Below, piece by piece: positions 45,220 to 54,231 of a DNA stretch of 64,000 bases. A model generated the notes under the pieces. It searched no databases. It saw only the letters and a list, made by a program, of their open reading frames with translations, and was not told the origin of the DNA. The stretch comes from Bacteroidales bacterium. GTDB taxonomy: Bacteria > Bacteroidota > Bacteroidia > Bacteroidales > UBA932. Within the stretch, counting starts at the first letter, position 1. Every line of letters begins with the position of its first letter. The DNA is taken from NCBI GenBank assembly GCA_017560825.1, contig JAFZED010000068.1, forward strand, positions 1 to 64,000. The letters are read 5' to 3'. The translations under genes and the position numbers were made by a program.

Positions 45220-46392
45220 TTAGAAGGATTTCCGCCCTTTCGCTGCAAGCTCCGCAGCTTTTGCGTAGGCGGCATCGTTGGTTCTGAATATTGTCTCCAG
45301 GTCGGGCGATGCTACAAATTCCGCACCAGCCATACATTCCTGCACGATGTCCGTGATGTCATAGAACCCGATCTTTCCCTGAAGGAAGGCTGCAACTGCA
45401 GCTTCATTGGCTGCGTTCATTATGCAGGCCATATTTCCTCCCTTTTTCAGTGACTCGTAAGCAAGGCCGAGGGCCGGGAATTTCTCAGGATCCGGAGCGA
45501 AGAATGAAAGTCCTCCCAGCTGGGCGAAGTCGAGCTTCTTGTTGTCAAGCGGCAGCCTGAAAGGGTAGCTGAAGGCAAACTGTATGGCCTCTCTCATATC
45601 CGGATGGCCCATCTGGGCTATTACTGAGCCGTCGGCATATTCAATCATAGAGTGAATGATGGATTCCGGGTGTACCACTACATTTATCCTGTCTCCTTCC
45701 GTACCGAAGAGCCAGCGGGCCTCAATGATTTCGAGTCCCTTGTTCATCATAGTGGCGGAATCTATCGTGATCTTGCTGCCCATACTCCAGTTGGGGTGGT
45801 TCAGCGCCTGCGCAGGCGTCGCCTGTGCGATCTGCTCGCGGCTCCAGGTGCGGAACGGACCTCCTGATGCTGTCAGATGTATTTTTTCAATAGGTGCTCC
45901 TGCGGATCCCATAAGGCACTGGAAGATGGCAGAGTGCTCTGAGTCGACAGGAAGTATCCTTGCATTGTGCTTCTGTGCAAGATCCATAACGATGGCGCCT
46001 GCCGCGACCAGAGTCTCCTTGTTGGCAAGTGCGATGGTCTTGCCGGCCTTGACTGCAGCCACTGTGGACGAAAGACCGCTGAAACCAACCATTGAGGTGA
46101 GGACGATGTCTATGTTGTCTCCTGCCACAAGGTCGCAGACCGACTGCATACCTGCGAATACCTTTATATAATGGGGCTGCAGCGCGTCAGCCACTTCGCG
46201 ATACTTGTCCTCGTTGCAGATGACGACAGCGTTTGCGTCAAATTCAATGGCTTGCTGTATGAGCAGATCAGTGCTGTTGTTGGCTGTCAGCAGCTCGACC
46301 TCGAACAGGTCGCGATGCTGCCTGATCACGTCAAGGGCCTGTCGGCCTATGGATCCGGTGGATCCCAATATGGCTATATGTCTCTTTTCCAT
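45220..46392 (-). CDS. dxr: 1-deoxy-D-xylulose 5-phosphate reductoisomerase
   Basis: 390 residues; second step of the non-mevalonate isoprenoid pathway, NADPH and metal dependent. ILGSTGSIGRQALDVI is the dinucleotide-binding motif; ALANKETLVAAGAIV, LPVDSEHSAIFQ with the metal-binding Asp/Glu, ASGGPFR and HPNWSMGSKITIDSATMMNK follow in order. Second gene of the four-gene operon; 21 bases after the M23 gene. Confidence 0.96.
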   Translation of the reverse strand: MEKRHIAILGSTGSIGRQALDVIRQHRDLFEVELLTANNSTDLLIQQAIEFDANAVVICNEDKYREVADALQPHYIKVFAGMQSVCDLVAGDNIDIVLTSMVGFSGLSSTVAAVKAGKTIALANKETLVAAGAIVMDLAQKHNARILPVDSEHSAIFQCLMGSAGAPIEKIHLTASGGPFRTWSREQIAQATPAQALNHPNWSMGSKITIDSATMMNKGLEIIEARWLFGTEGDRINVVVHPESIIHSMIEYADGSVIAQMGHPDMREAIQFAFSYPFRLPLDNKKLDFAQLGGLSFFAPDPEKFPALGLAYESLKKGGNMACIMNAANEAAVAAFLQGKIGFYDITDIVQECMAGAEFVASPDLETIFRTNDAAYAKAAELAAKGRKSF

Positions 46393-46413
46393 CTCTTTCT
46401 TTGCCTTCCGAAG

Positions 46414-47265
46414 TTAGAAGCTGATGTACTTGGCCGGATCTACAGTTTCGCCCTTATGCCAGAGTTCAAAATGCAGGTGGTCGCCCGTAGAAAGCTTGCC
46501 TGTGTTGCCGACAAGGGCGACAGGCATTCCGGCAGAGACCTTGTCGCCGGTCTTCTTCAGAAGCTTCTCGTTATGTTTGTATATTGAAACGATGTCTCCG
46601 TCGTGCTGGATGTGGATGGTGTAGCCGTCTTCGTCGCTCCATCCGTCGTAGATCACTGTGCCGTCAAGAGTTGCCTTCACTACAGAACCGGCCGGAGCTG
46701 TGATGTCCACGTAAGGATGAATGGCTGGATCATAGGCCTGTGAAATCACTCCCTTGAGAGGTGTGAAGAACAGGAGACCGTCTATAGGGAGGTTGCGCTT
46801 GTCTCTTTCCGAGATGTCGAACTGCTCCTCCTCCTTCACCTGCTTTCTGAGAAGCGAATCCTTCAGAGCCAGTGCTGCAATCTCGTCCTTGGTCGCGCTG
46901 GCCTTCTGCCTTGCGCTGACAAGGCTGTCAATCTTCAGAGGCTCTCTTCCTTCGACCACTCTTCTGAGGTTCTCAGAGTAGAGTTCCCACCTGTAGATGA
47001 CTGTCTCGAGGGAGTCTATGCGCATCGCATTCTGGATCGCAGCTCTCTTGGAATGAGCATCAGGGTAGCCGGGAATGAATTCCCTGACAGGGGTGTAGGC
47101 GATGACCGAATAGATCAGCGCGGTGAAAGCCACAATGATGGTGACAATCGCTATGAAGAATCCTGTCTTACTGATTTTCACCGATGCAAGCTGCTGATGG
47201 GTGTAGTGGTCTATCAGAGCGATGCGGAATTTGGTAGGCCTGCTGCTTTTATTGATTTTGCTCAT
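46414..47265 (-). CDS. M23 family peptidase (LytM), membrane-anchored
   Basis: 283 residues with one membrane segment (~residues 32-54), a coiled-coil stem (~75-150) and a C-terminal LytM domain: HPYVDITAP (zinc His and Asp), then VSIYKHNEKL and HLHFELW with the second His pair. All zinc ligands seem to be there, so it may cut peptidoglycan crosslinks rather than just activate amidases. The promoter region is shared with the divergent ruvX. Confidence 0.87.
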   Translation of the reverse strand: MSKINKSSRPTKFRIALIDHYTHQQLASVKISKTGFFIAIVTIIVAFTALIYSVIAYTPVREFIPGYPDAHSKRAAIQNAMRIDSLETVIYRWELYSENLRRVVEGREPLKIDSLVSARQKASATKDEIAALALKDSLLRKQVKEEEQFDISERDKRNLPIDGLLFFTPLKGVISQAYDPAIHPYVDITAPAGSVVKATLDGTVIYDGWSDEDGYTIHIQHDGDIVSIYKHNEKLLKKTGDKVSAGMPVALVGNTGKLSTGDHLHFELWHKGETVDPAKYISF

Positions 47266-47281
47266 ATTTTTCTTAACTTTG
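47251..47281 (+). promoter_or_regulatory. promoter of ruvX
   Basis: ATTG (47251-47254), 19 bases, TAACTTTG (47274-47281). Its end is 7 bases before the ATG, leaving almost no leader. The -33 part overlaps the M23 start. Confidence 0.6.
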
Positions 47282-47288
47282 TGCCCAA

Positions 47289-47780
47289 ATGGACAGAATC
47301 ATAGGCATAGATTACGGAAGAAAACGTGTGGGGGTCGCAGTGAGCGATCCGCTCGGCATCTTCGCCTCCGCCCTTGAAACGGTACAATCTGCAAAGATAA
47401 TAGAATATCTCAAAAAATACGCTGAAAATGAGAATGTAGTGCGCTTTGTAGTAGGCTATCCCGTGAATATGGACGGCGCTCCGTCGGAGGCGGCAAAGGA
47501 TGTGGACGTGTTCCTGAAACAGCTCGCCAAGGCCTTCCCGCAGGTGCCAGTAACCCTCGAAGACGAGAGGTTCACCTCGGTGCTGGCGCACAGGGCGATG
47601 ATTGACGGAGGAATGAAGGCGAAGGACCGCAAGGACAAGGAGTCGGTCGACAAGATAAGCGCGGCCATCATACTTCAGAGCTATATGGACAAGAAGGCCG
47701 CAGGCCCGTCATTTGCATTTAACCCGTCGCTCGTGCCGGATTCCCTGTCCTCAAAGGTGACGAAAAAGAAAAGAAGATAA
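47289..47780 (+). CDS. ruvX: RuvX/YqgF, pre-16S rRNA nuclease family
   Basis: 163 residues, RNase H-like fold. IIGIDYGRKRVGVAVSDPLG carries the first catalytic Asp, VVGYPVNMDG the second motif, and LEDERFTSVLAH the Glu/Asp/Arg motif; KDRKDKESVDKISAAIILQ ends the domain with the last Asp. The C-terminus is basic (KVTKKKRR). Known in E. coli to process the 5' end of 16S rRNA. First gene of a plus-strand run with def. Confidence 0.92.
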   Translation: MDRIIGIDYGRKRVGVAVSDPLGIFASALETVQSAKIIEYLKKYAENENVVRFVVGYPVNMDGAPSEAAKDVDVFLKQLAKAFPQVPVTLEDERFTSVLAHRAMIDGGMKAKDRKDKESVDKISAAIILQSYMDKKAAGPSFAFNPSLVPDSLSSKVTKKKRR

Positions 47781-47791
47781 TATATATACAT

Positions 47792-48343
47792 ATGATTTTA
47801 CCTATATATTTATATGGCTCGGAGAAACTCCGCGCTGAAAATAAGGAAGCGGACCTCCAGGATAAGGAAGGTCTCGCGAAGCTTATCGCCGATATGAAGG
47901 AGACCTTGAAGGTGGCTGACGGCTGTGGCCTTGCCGCCCCTCAGGTGGGTGTGAACCTTCGCGTGGTGATTGTTGACGGTACGGATCTTTCCGATACATA
48001 TGACTATCTCAAGGATTTCCGCAGGACTATGATCAACCCTGTTGTCCTTGAGGAAAGCGAGGAGACCTGCGAGTTTTCGGAGGGCTGCTTGAGCGTACCT
48101 GGCATATATGCAGAGGTAACCCGCCCTTCAAAGATAAAGGTTGAGTACTATAATGAAGAACTTGAAAAGGTGGTTGAGGAGTTCGACCGTTTTGCCTGCC
48201 GTATGGTGCAGCACGAGCTTTCTCACCTTGAAGGCAACCTTTTTGTAGACAATGTCTCGCCTATCCGCCGCAAGATGATTCTTCGCAAGCTTCAGGCTAT
48301 ATCGAAGGGAACAGTACAGACAAGATACAAATCAAAAAGATAA
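47792..48343 (+). CDS. def: peptide deformylase
   Basis: 183 residues. The three motifs are GCGLAAPQVG, EGCLSVPGI (Cys metal ligand) and QHELSHL (HExxH). Removes the formyl group from nascent proteins using Fe2+. The motif-3 residue after Leu is Ser instead of the usual Asp (HELSH), a tolerated change outside the metal ligands. The stop overlaps the next ATG by one base (TAATG). Confidence 0.95.
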   Translation: MILPIYLYGSEKLRAENKEADLQDKEGLAKLIADMKETLKVADGCGLAAPQVGVNLRVVIVDGTDLSDTYDYLKDFRRTMINPVVLEESEETCEFSEGCLSVPGIYAEVTRPSKIKVEYYNEELEKVVEEFDRFACRMVQHELSHLEGNLFVDNVSPIRRKMILRKLQAISKGTVQTRYKSKR

Positions 48344-49698
48344 TGGGAGCATTTCACGCTTACGACATCAGGGGAGTCTACAATGTGGACTTTGATAAGG
48401 AAGTAGCCTACAAGGTCGGTTATTTCCTCCCTGAGCTTCTTTCCGCTGACAAGGTCCTTGTGGGACGCGACGGCAGAGTTTCCTCACCGGAGATCCACGA
48501 GTATCTTCTCAAGGGACTTACAGATGCGGGAGCTGATGTGTATGACATCGGACTCAGCACGACACCTATGGTGTACTTCGGTACAGCCCACTACGGATTC
48601 AAGGCGTCGGTTCAGATCACTGCCTCGCACAATCCTGCGGAATACAACGGAATGAAGGTGTCGCGTGAAAACGCCCTTCCGGTAGGCCTTGACACAGGTC
48701 TTGGCCAGATCAAGGAGTGGGTGGAGTCTGGACGCGAGTGCGTTCCGGTAGAGAAGAAGGGCCAGGTACACGATATGGATATACGTGCCGACTACCTCGC
48801 ATTCCTTCTTAAATATAAAGGTGACTGGTCGGACCTGAAGATCGCGATGGACGTTTCAAATGGAATGGCGTCGCTTTTCGTGCGCGATATTTTCGGCGAC
48901 CAGCCGTCATATATATACGAAGAACTTGACGGACGTTTCCCTAATCACGAGCCTAATCCGCTGAATCTCAAGAATATCGTGGATCTTCAGAAACTCGTGT
49001 CTGAGACTAAGTCAGACATCGGAGTGATTTTTGACGGTGATGCGGACCGTGTTATGTTCGTGGATGAGAACAGCAGATTCATATCTCCTGACCTTATGAT
49101 AGCAGTACTCGGTCATTATTTCCTTGAGGAAAGGGGAGAGAAGGGTTACATCCATCAGGACATCAGAAGTTCTAAGGCGGTAGGTGAGTACCTCGCTCCT
49201 ATGGGCGGTGTGATGAACACTTGGAGAGTAGGACGCGCTTACGCTGCCCTTAAACTCCGTGAGATTGATGGCGTTTACGGTGGAGAACTTGCGGGACACT
49301 ACTATTTCCGTGATTTCTTCTACTCTGACAGCGGCCTTCTTGCTGCTATCCTCATTCTTAATGTGGTTGCTAAGATGAAGGCTCAGGGCATCAGCCTCAG
49401 TCAGCTCATAGCACGTATCGAGAAATATCAGAACTCAGGCGAGATCAATTTCCGTGTCGAGGACAAGCTCGGAGCTATGAATGCTGTCCGTGATTACTTT
49501 ATGCAGGCTGAGAAATCGACTGCGTATATGGATTTCGACGGTTACAGAGTGGAGTTCCCTGAGTGGTGGTTTAACATAAGGCCTTCGAATACAGAACCTT
49601 ACCTTCGATTCCTCTGCGAGGCTACGTCTAAGGAGCTTCTGGATGAGAAGGTCGCAAAAGTGAGGGAGATCCTCACCAGTCAGTTCGGAGCGGAATAA
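48343..49698 (+). CDS. phosphomannomutase / phosphoglucomutase
   Basis: 451 residues, alpha-D-phosphohexomutase family. ITASHNPAEYNGMKV contains the Ser that is phosphorylated; FDGDADRVMFVDE is the metal loop; GGELAGHYYFRDFF is the sugar-binding loop with Glu; RPSNTEPYLRF is the phosphate-binding loop. Moves phosphate between C6 and C1 of mannose or glucose for polysaccharide and nucleotide-sugar synthesis. Starts within the def stop and overlaps the next gene the same way, so translation is coupled along the run. Confidence 0.93.
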   Translation: MGAFHAYDIRGVYNVDFDKEVAYKVGYFLPELLSADKVLVGRDGRVSSPEIHEYLLKGLTDAGADVYDIGLSTTPMVYFGTAHYGFKASVQITASHNPAEYNGMKVSRENALPVGLDTGLGQIKEWVESGRECVPVEKKGQVHDMDIRADYLAFLLKYKGDWSDLKIAMDVSNGMASLFVRDIFGDQPSYIYEELDGRFPNHEPNPLNLKNIVDLQKLVSETKSDIGVIFDGDADRVMFVDENSRFISPDLMIAVLGHYFLEERGEKGYIHQDIRSSKAVGEYLAPMGGVMNTWRVGRAYAALKLREIDGVYGGELAGHYYFRDFFYSDSGLLAAILILNVVAKMKAQGISLSQLIARIEKYQNSGEINFRVEDKLGAMNAVRDYFMQAEKSTAYMDFDGYRVEFPEWWFNIRPSNTEPYLRFLCEATSKELLDEKVAKVREILTSQFGAE

Positions 49699-50720
49699 TG
49701 AGAGGAAGTCTGAAATATATCCTTATGGCCACAGTTTGTCTTTTCGTCACTTGTGGCCTTTCGGCGCAGAATGTCTCGAGGCTTGACACAACCAAGACGA
49801 GTCTCTTGATTCCGCGCCCTGCGCTTGAACCGTTGAAATCACTTATCCGCACCGCGTCAGATCCCGTAGACACATTGGACACGGCGAATGAGCACATAAA
49901 GGTCATTCTTTACGGAGACAACACCTGGCAGTACTACAAGACTCCTGGTTTCCAACAGGTTGCAGGTGTGTATGATTCAAACTGGAATGATTCCGACACA
50001 AACCCTTATGACCTTCAGCTCCAGGATCTTCCGGCCCAGTGGTCGATCTGGCTTGTGGACAGTCTTGACCAGTACCACTGCCCTTATCAGGCTAAAGTCT
50101 ACCACAGAGGCAAGTTCGGTCCGAGAAGAGGACGCCGCCACCAGGGAGTGGACCTTCCTCTGAAGGTCGGTGATCCTGTCTATGCGACATTTACCGGTAA
50201 AGTCAGAGTGTCTAAATACTGGGGAGCATTCGGAAATCTTGTGATCATCCGTCACGACAATGGACTGGAAACTTTCTATGCCCATCTTTCAAAGAGGAAT
50301 GTTGAGGTCGGTGATTGGGTAAATGCCGGAGATGTGATCGGTCTTGGCGGATCGACAGGACGCTCGACCGGCCCTCACCTCCATTATGAGACACGCTATA
50401 ATGGATATGCATTTGACCCTCAGTGGCTTATCGATTTTGAAAATGGTATTCTCCGTCATCGTCTGTTCGTGCTGAAGAAAAAGTATTTCAATATATACAG
50501 CAACTATGAACAGGACTTCGAGGATGAGATGAAGAACCACGAAGATGACCAGAAGGAAGACGCTGAGGAAGCTGCCAAGAGGTACTACACGATAAAGTCA
50601 GGCGACACTCTGGGCAGGATTGCAATCAACAACAATACGACTGTCAGCGAACTCTGTCGACTGAACGGCATCACCCGAAACACTACTTTGCGCATAGGCC
50701 GAAAGATCAGAGTAAGGTAA
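49698..50720 (+). CDS. M23 peptidase with C-terminal LysM
   Basis: 340 residues with a signal peptide ending GLSAQ. LytM domain (~residues 145-250): RHQGVDLPLKVGDPV (His and Asp), NGLETFYAHLS and GPHLHYE with the HxH pair; catalytic pattern complete. Acidic linker (~275-295), then one LysM (~297-340: YYTIKSGDTLGRIA, LCRLNGI) for glycan binding. Probably a secreted endopeptidase of cell-wall remodelling. Overlaps the mutase stop by one base. Confidence 0.88.
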   Translation: MRGSLKYILMATVCLFVTCGLSAQNVSRLDTTKTSLLIPRPALEPLKSLIRTASDPVDTLDTANEHIKVILYGDNTWQYYKTPGFQQVAGVYDSNWNDSDTNPYDLQLQDLPAQWSIWLVDSLDQYHCPYQAKVYHRGKFGPRRGRRHQGVDLPLKVGDPVYATFTGKVRVSKYWGAFGNLVIIRHDNGLETFYAHLSKRNVEVGDWVNAGDVIGLGGSTGRSTGPHLHYETRYNGYAFDPQWLIDFENGILRHRLFVLKKKYFNIYSNYEQDFEDEMKNHEDDQKEDAEEAAKRYYTIKSGDTLGRIAINNNTTVSELCRLNGITRNTTLRIGRKIRVR

Positions 50721-50746
50721 TTTTGAGGATGGATGTAATATAATAA

Positions 50747-50777
50747 CTTGTTAATTAACAATTAATCATTAATTTTG
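50747..50777 (+). promoter_or_regulatory. promoter of the second tiny-peptide/lipoprotein pair
   Basis: CTTG (50747-50750), 19 bases, TAATTTTG (50770-50777). The roughly 60-base leader contains an 8-bp hairpin (50788-50795 with 50802-50809). Confidence 0.55.
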
Positions 50778-50841
50778 CAGACTGATTCAATCAATAAATG
50801 GATTGATTGTGTGTGAAAGTTTAACGAATAAATTTATATCA

Positions 50842-50985
50842 ATGAAGAAGATTATGAATTTCGAGGCAGCTTATGTAGCTCCTGAAGTAACTGTGATCGA
50901 CATCCAGAGCGAGGGTGTCCTTTGTCAGAGTGGTGCCGGACTCGGCGTCGGTGATTGGGAAGATGACGGTTCTTTGGATTTCTAA
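50842..50985 (+). CDS. tiny peptide paired with fimbrillin-like lipoprotein (copy 2)
   Basis: 47 residues from ATG 50842, reading MKKIMNFEAAYVAPEVTVID and on through IQSEGVLCQSGAGLGVGDWE to DDGSLDF; an upstream in-frame ATG-like start at 50803 would only add leader sequence. It is the counterpart of 6743-6883: YV-x-P, VI, Glu, QSG and an acidic tail ending in Phe are kept. A Cys sits just before QSG here and five residues earlier in copy 1. The next lipoprotein gene begins 18 bases on. No signal peptide and no membrane segment. Function unknown. Confidence 0.65.
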   Translation: MKKIMNFEAAYVAPEVTVIDIQSEGVLCQSGAGLGVGDWEDDGSLDF

Positions 50986-51003
50986 AATTTGAGGATTAGC
51001 ATT

Positions 51004-52647
51004 ATGAAGAAAATAATTATGATGGGCCTTATGCTGGCATCGGCATTCGCCCTTACAAACTGTTCAGAGGAGATTGTACAGCCAACTCCTGACTTCAACG
51101 AGCAGGCAGGTGTCGCTTCTTTTGAGATTTATGCTCCGACACTCCAGACCAAGACAGCAAACGACGGTATGTCTACGGTGTGGGTTGAGAATGACCAGAT
51201 CAATGTGTTCCACGCTGAGGCTGGTGCAGCTTCGTATGTAAACGATGGCGTTTTTGCGATTTATAAGCAGAATCTTGCTGACGGACTTTTCCTTGGTGCA
51301 CTCAAGCAGCCTCTTACAGCATCTGCTTACGACTGGTACTTCTTCTACCCTTATACAGTAGGTATGAAGACCCCTGCAGGTGATACAGTTGTTACTCTCG
51401 CTGGAAAGACCCAGACCCAGAAGGGTAACAGCAATATGGCTCACATCGCAGGTGTGAACTACCCTATGTGTGCAGTTGTGGAGAATGTTGCAGCAGGTGA
51501 GACTCCAACTGGTATGATGAAGCATATGACAGCTCTTGTTGCCATCAATGTCATCAACAACACAGGCGCTGCTATGACAGTGACTTCTGCAGGTCTTAAG
51601 GCAGCAGAGGAGCTTGTGGGCGCATTCAAGGTGGATTTCGCCGGCAATGAGGTTGTTTACACACCGGCTGAGGGAAGCTCAAACAAGGCTGAGCTCCAGG
51701 TTCTTGAGGGAGAAAGCATCGCATCTGGCGCTTCTGCGAAGTTCTATCTTGCAGTAAAGCCATTCACTGCAGAGGCTGAGTCAAGACTTACAGTGTATGT
51801 GAACGGAAGCCAGAAGAGCATCTCTCTCACAGAGGCGACTGAGTTCCAGGCAGGTAAGATCAAGACTATCAATGTGACTGTGGATCCTCTCCAGCATCCT
51901 ACCAGCACATCTGACGCAATCAAGACCAACAACCTCGTGGTAGGAGACAACACAACAGCAAGCCACCGTGCAGTCATCAATGGTGTTGACACAAGATACG
52001 TTGTAGTAATGGGAACTCCTGAGAAGACAGGTTCTGTTGTTCTCAAAGGCTCTATTAAGGAGTTCATCAATATGAAAGAGCTTGGTTTCTATGCAGCTTC
52101 TTGGACTGGAAAGCAGGGCGCGCTTACTGTAGCTGAGGTTTCTGTTCAGTTCCCTGAAGGCGGAATGCTTGCAAGTCTCGTAGGCAACTTGACAATGACA
52201 GCTGAGGAGATTGCTGCAATGATTGCAGAGCAGTCTGGTCAGGAGATCGATATGGATAAGCTTATGTTCAAGCCAGTTCCTGCAGGTACATTCGCAGACG
52301 GTTCCAAGAGCCACACTCTTACAATCCTTGATGAGGACCTCCACTACTATGGCATCACAGAGGAGGAGATCGCAGAAATGCTTGCTTCTACCGGTCTTAC
52401 AGTAGATGACCTCAGAGCTCTTATCAACGGTGAGGGTGACATCATCGAAACTCTCGGCCCAATCATTGAGAAGTTCGGTGTGGATATGTCTCAGATCGAG
52501 CAGTACATTCCAATCGTAGAGATGCTTCTTCCAGAGGTAAGAGAGGCTAAGGTTGCAGTTACACTCTCTACAGCAACTGCTGACCAGAAAGGCAACACTT
52601 ACGATCCACGTGTCGTAGTTTGGGGAATGAACATCTTCTTCAACTAA
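51004..52647 (+). CDS. fimbrillin-like lipoprotein (copy 2)
   Basis: 547 residues from ATG 51004 (an in-frame TTG at 50989 is only 3 bases after the tiny gene). Lipobox ALTNC (Cys20). N-terminal part resembles Mfa1-like fimbrillins as in the 4854 gene: TLQTKTANDG, WVENDQINVF, YDWYFFYPYTVG, MKHMTALVAINVINNTG. The C-terminal part is different: after ~residue 300 a beta segment and a helical stretch with repeated EEIAAMIAEQSG / EEIAEMLASTGL units, ending VVVWGMNIFFN. Surface-exposed lipoprotein of unknown task. Confidence 0.75.
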   Translation: MKKIIMMGLMLASAFALTNCSEEIVQPTPDFNEQAGVASFEIYAPTLQTKTANDGMSTVWVENDQINVFHAEAGAASYVNDGVFAIYKQNLADGLFLGALKQPLTASAYDWYFFYPYTVGMKTPAGDTVVTLAGKTQTQKGNSNMAHIAGVNYPMCAVVENVAAGETPTGMMKHMTALVAINVINNTGAAMTVTSAGLKAAEELVGAFKVDFAGNEVVYTPAEGSSNKAELQVLEGESIASGASAKFYLAVKPFTAEAESRLTVYVNGSQKSISLTEATEFQAGKIKTINVTVDPLQHPTSTSDAIKTNNLVVGDNTTASHRAVINGVDTRYVVVMGTPEKTGSVVLKGSIKEFINMKELGFYAASWTGKQGALTVAEVSVQFPEGGMLASLVGNLTMTAEEIAAMIAEQSGQEIDMDKLMFKPVPAGTFADGSKSHTLTILDEDLHYYGITEEEIAEMLASTGLTVDDLRALINGEGDIIETLGPIIEKFGVDMSQIEQYIPIVEMLLPEVREAKVAVTLSTATADQKGNTYDPRVVVWGMNIFFN

Positions 52648-52672
52648 GTAGATTCAATCAATATATATGATG

Positions 52673-52699
52673 CACCCGGCTTTGACAGCCGGGTGTTTT
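52673..52699 (+). terminator. terminator of the lipoprotein pair
   Basis: 9-bp stem (52673-52681 with 52687-52695) then TTTTC. Confidence 0.8.
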
Positions 52700-52722
52700 C
52701 TTATATATCCCCAAAAAAGGAA

Positions 52723-52754
52723 CCGTCCCGAAAATCATATCACTTTCGGGACGG
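52723..52754 (-). terminator. terminator of guaA
   Basis: Perfect 11-bp stem (52723-52733 with 52744-52754); on the minus strand it is followed by a T-run (complement of AAAAAA at 52713-52718). Confidence 0.8.
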
Positions 52755-52778
52755 CTCTTTATCTGGATGAGGGGATGA

Positions 52779-54086
52779 TTACTCCCACTCGATTGTTGCT
52801 GATGGCTTCGGTGAGAGGTCGTAGCATACGCGGTTTACTGTAGGTACCTCTGCAAGGATGCGGTCTGTGATCTTGAGGAGTACAGGCCACTCGATCTGCT
52901 CGATTGTAGCTGTCATTGCGTCTACAGTGTTCACGGCGCGGATGATTACCGGCCAGTCGTATGAGCGTGCATTGTCACGTACACCTACTGACTTGAAGTC
53001 AGGAACCACTGTGAAGTACTGCCATACCTTCTTGTCCAGACCTGCTTTTGCAAACTCCTCGCGGAGGATTGCGTCAGCCTCACGGAGTGCCTCAAGACGG
53101 TCACGTGTGATTGCTCCGAGGCAGCGTACGCCGAGTCCCGGTCCTGGGAACGGCTGGCGGTACACCATATCGTAAGGAAGGCCGAGCTCTACACCGCAAG
53201 CGCGTACCTCATCCTTGAAGAGCTGCTTGAGAGGCTCTACAAGCTCGAACTTGAGGTCGTCAGGAAGACCGCCCACATTGTGGTGTGACTTCACAACCTT
53301 TGCTGTCTTTGTGCCGCTCTCTGCAATGTCAGGGTAGATTGTTCCCTGGCCGAGGAAGTCGATGCCGTCAAGCTTGCGTGCTTCCTCTTCAAATACGCGG
53401 ATGAACTCGCCACCGATGATCTTTCTCTTCTGCTCTGGGTCTGCAACGCCTTCGAGGAGACCGAGGAAACGGTCAGTAGCGTCTACATATATAAGGTTAG
53501 CGCAAAGCTGGTTTCTGAACACTTCCACAACATTCTCTGACTCGCCCTTACGCATAAGGCCGTGGTTTACGTGAACGCAGTAGAGTTTGTCGCCGATTGC
53601 CTTGAGGAGAAGGGCTGCAAGGACTGAGCTGTCCACTCCGCCTGAGAGGGCGAGGAGCACCTTCTTGTCGCCTACCTGCTGGCGGATGAGCTCCACCTGG
53701 TCGGCAACGAAGTTCTTCATATTCCAGTTAGCCTCTGCCTTGCAGGTGTCGAATACGAATGACTTGATGGCGTTCTTGATTGCTTCTTCGTCATTTCCGA
53801 ACTGTGCAAGCTTTACTTCGCAGAGAGCCTTGTCGTGGCCAGCCGCCATTACCGGGATGCCAGCCTCGTATATTTCGGGGAGAACATCGATCGCGACTCC
53901 GTCGATTACATTGTTAGGACCACCATTGATGATGATACCTTTTACATTAGGAAGAGCCTTGAGCTCTTCAGCTGTGATGTCGTGTGGGTGGATCTCACTG
54001 TACACACCCAATGCACGGATTGCTCTTGCAACCACTGTGTTTTCGTGGCTGCCGAGATCGAGAATTACGATCAGGTCCTGTTTCAT
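52779..54086 (-). CDS. guaA: GMP synthase with decayed glutaminase domain
   Basis: 435 residues against about 510-525 for a normal bacterial GuaA. The synthetase part is complete: LALSGGVDSSVLAALL (PP-loop, residues 148-154), QGTIYPDIAES, KSHHNVGGLP, PYDMVYRQPFPGPGLGVR and the end KPSATIEWE. It makes GMP from XMP and ATP. The N-terminal glutaminase keeps its first strands (LIVILDLGSHENTVVARAIR, IINGGPNN) but at the nucleophile elbow has PVMAAGHDKAL instead of the G-x-C-x-G-x-Q motif, and about 85 residues with the His-Glu pair are missing. It should therefore use free ammonia or get it from another protein. Confidence 0.93.
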   Translation of the reverse strand: MKQDLIVILDLGSHENTVVARAIRALGVYSEIHPHDITAEELKALPNVKGIIINGGPNNVIDGVAIDVLPEIYEAGIPVMAAGHDKALCEVKLAQFGNDEEAIKNAIKSFVFDTCKAEANWNMKNFVADQVELIRQQVGDKKVLLALSGGVDSSVLAALLLKAIGDKLYCVHVNHGLMRKGESENVVEVFRNQLCANLIYVDATDRFLGLLEGVADPEQKRKIIGGEFIRVFEEEARKLDGIDFLGQGTIYPDIAESGTKTAKVVKSHHNVGGLPDDLKFELVEPLKQLFKDEVRACGVELGLPYDMVYRQPFPGPGLGVRCLGAITRDRLEALREADAILREEFAKAGLDKKVWQYFTVVPDFKSVGVRDNARSYDWPVIIRAVNTVDAMTATIEQIEWPVLLKITDRILAEVPTVNRVCYDLSPKPSATIEWE

Positions 54087-54112
54087 ATACTTATTAAATT
54101 ATTTTTCGCTCG

Positions 54113-54120
54113 CAAAAATA
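54113..54120 (-). promoter_or_regulatory. -7 box of guaA
   Basis: TATTTTTG on the minus strand, 26 bases before the guaA ATG; no clear -33 element. Confidence 0.4.
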
Positions 54121-54162
54121 AAAAAGTGTTTTGAAAAATGTATAAAAAATCATAATTATATC

Positions 54163-54200
54163 TAATTTTGCAAATCTTTTTCGGCCGGATTTTCCGGTCG
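54163..54200 (+). promoter_or_regulatory. -7 box and leader hairpin of typA
   Basis: TAATTTTG at 54163-54170; then an 8-bp hairpin with one G-U (54182-54189 with 54193-54200) between it and the ATG at 54232. Confidence 0.45.
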
Positions 54201-54231
54201 AGTAGTGTTATGCTGTAAAAGATTGATTATT

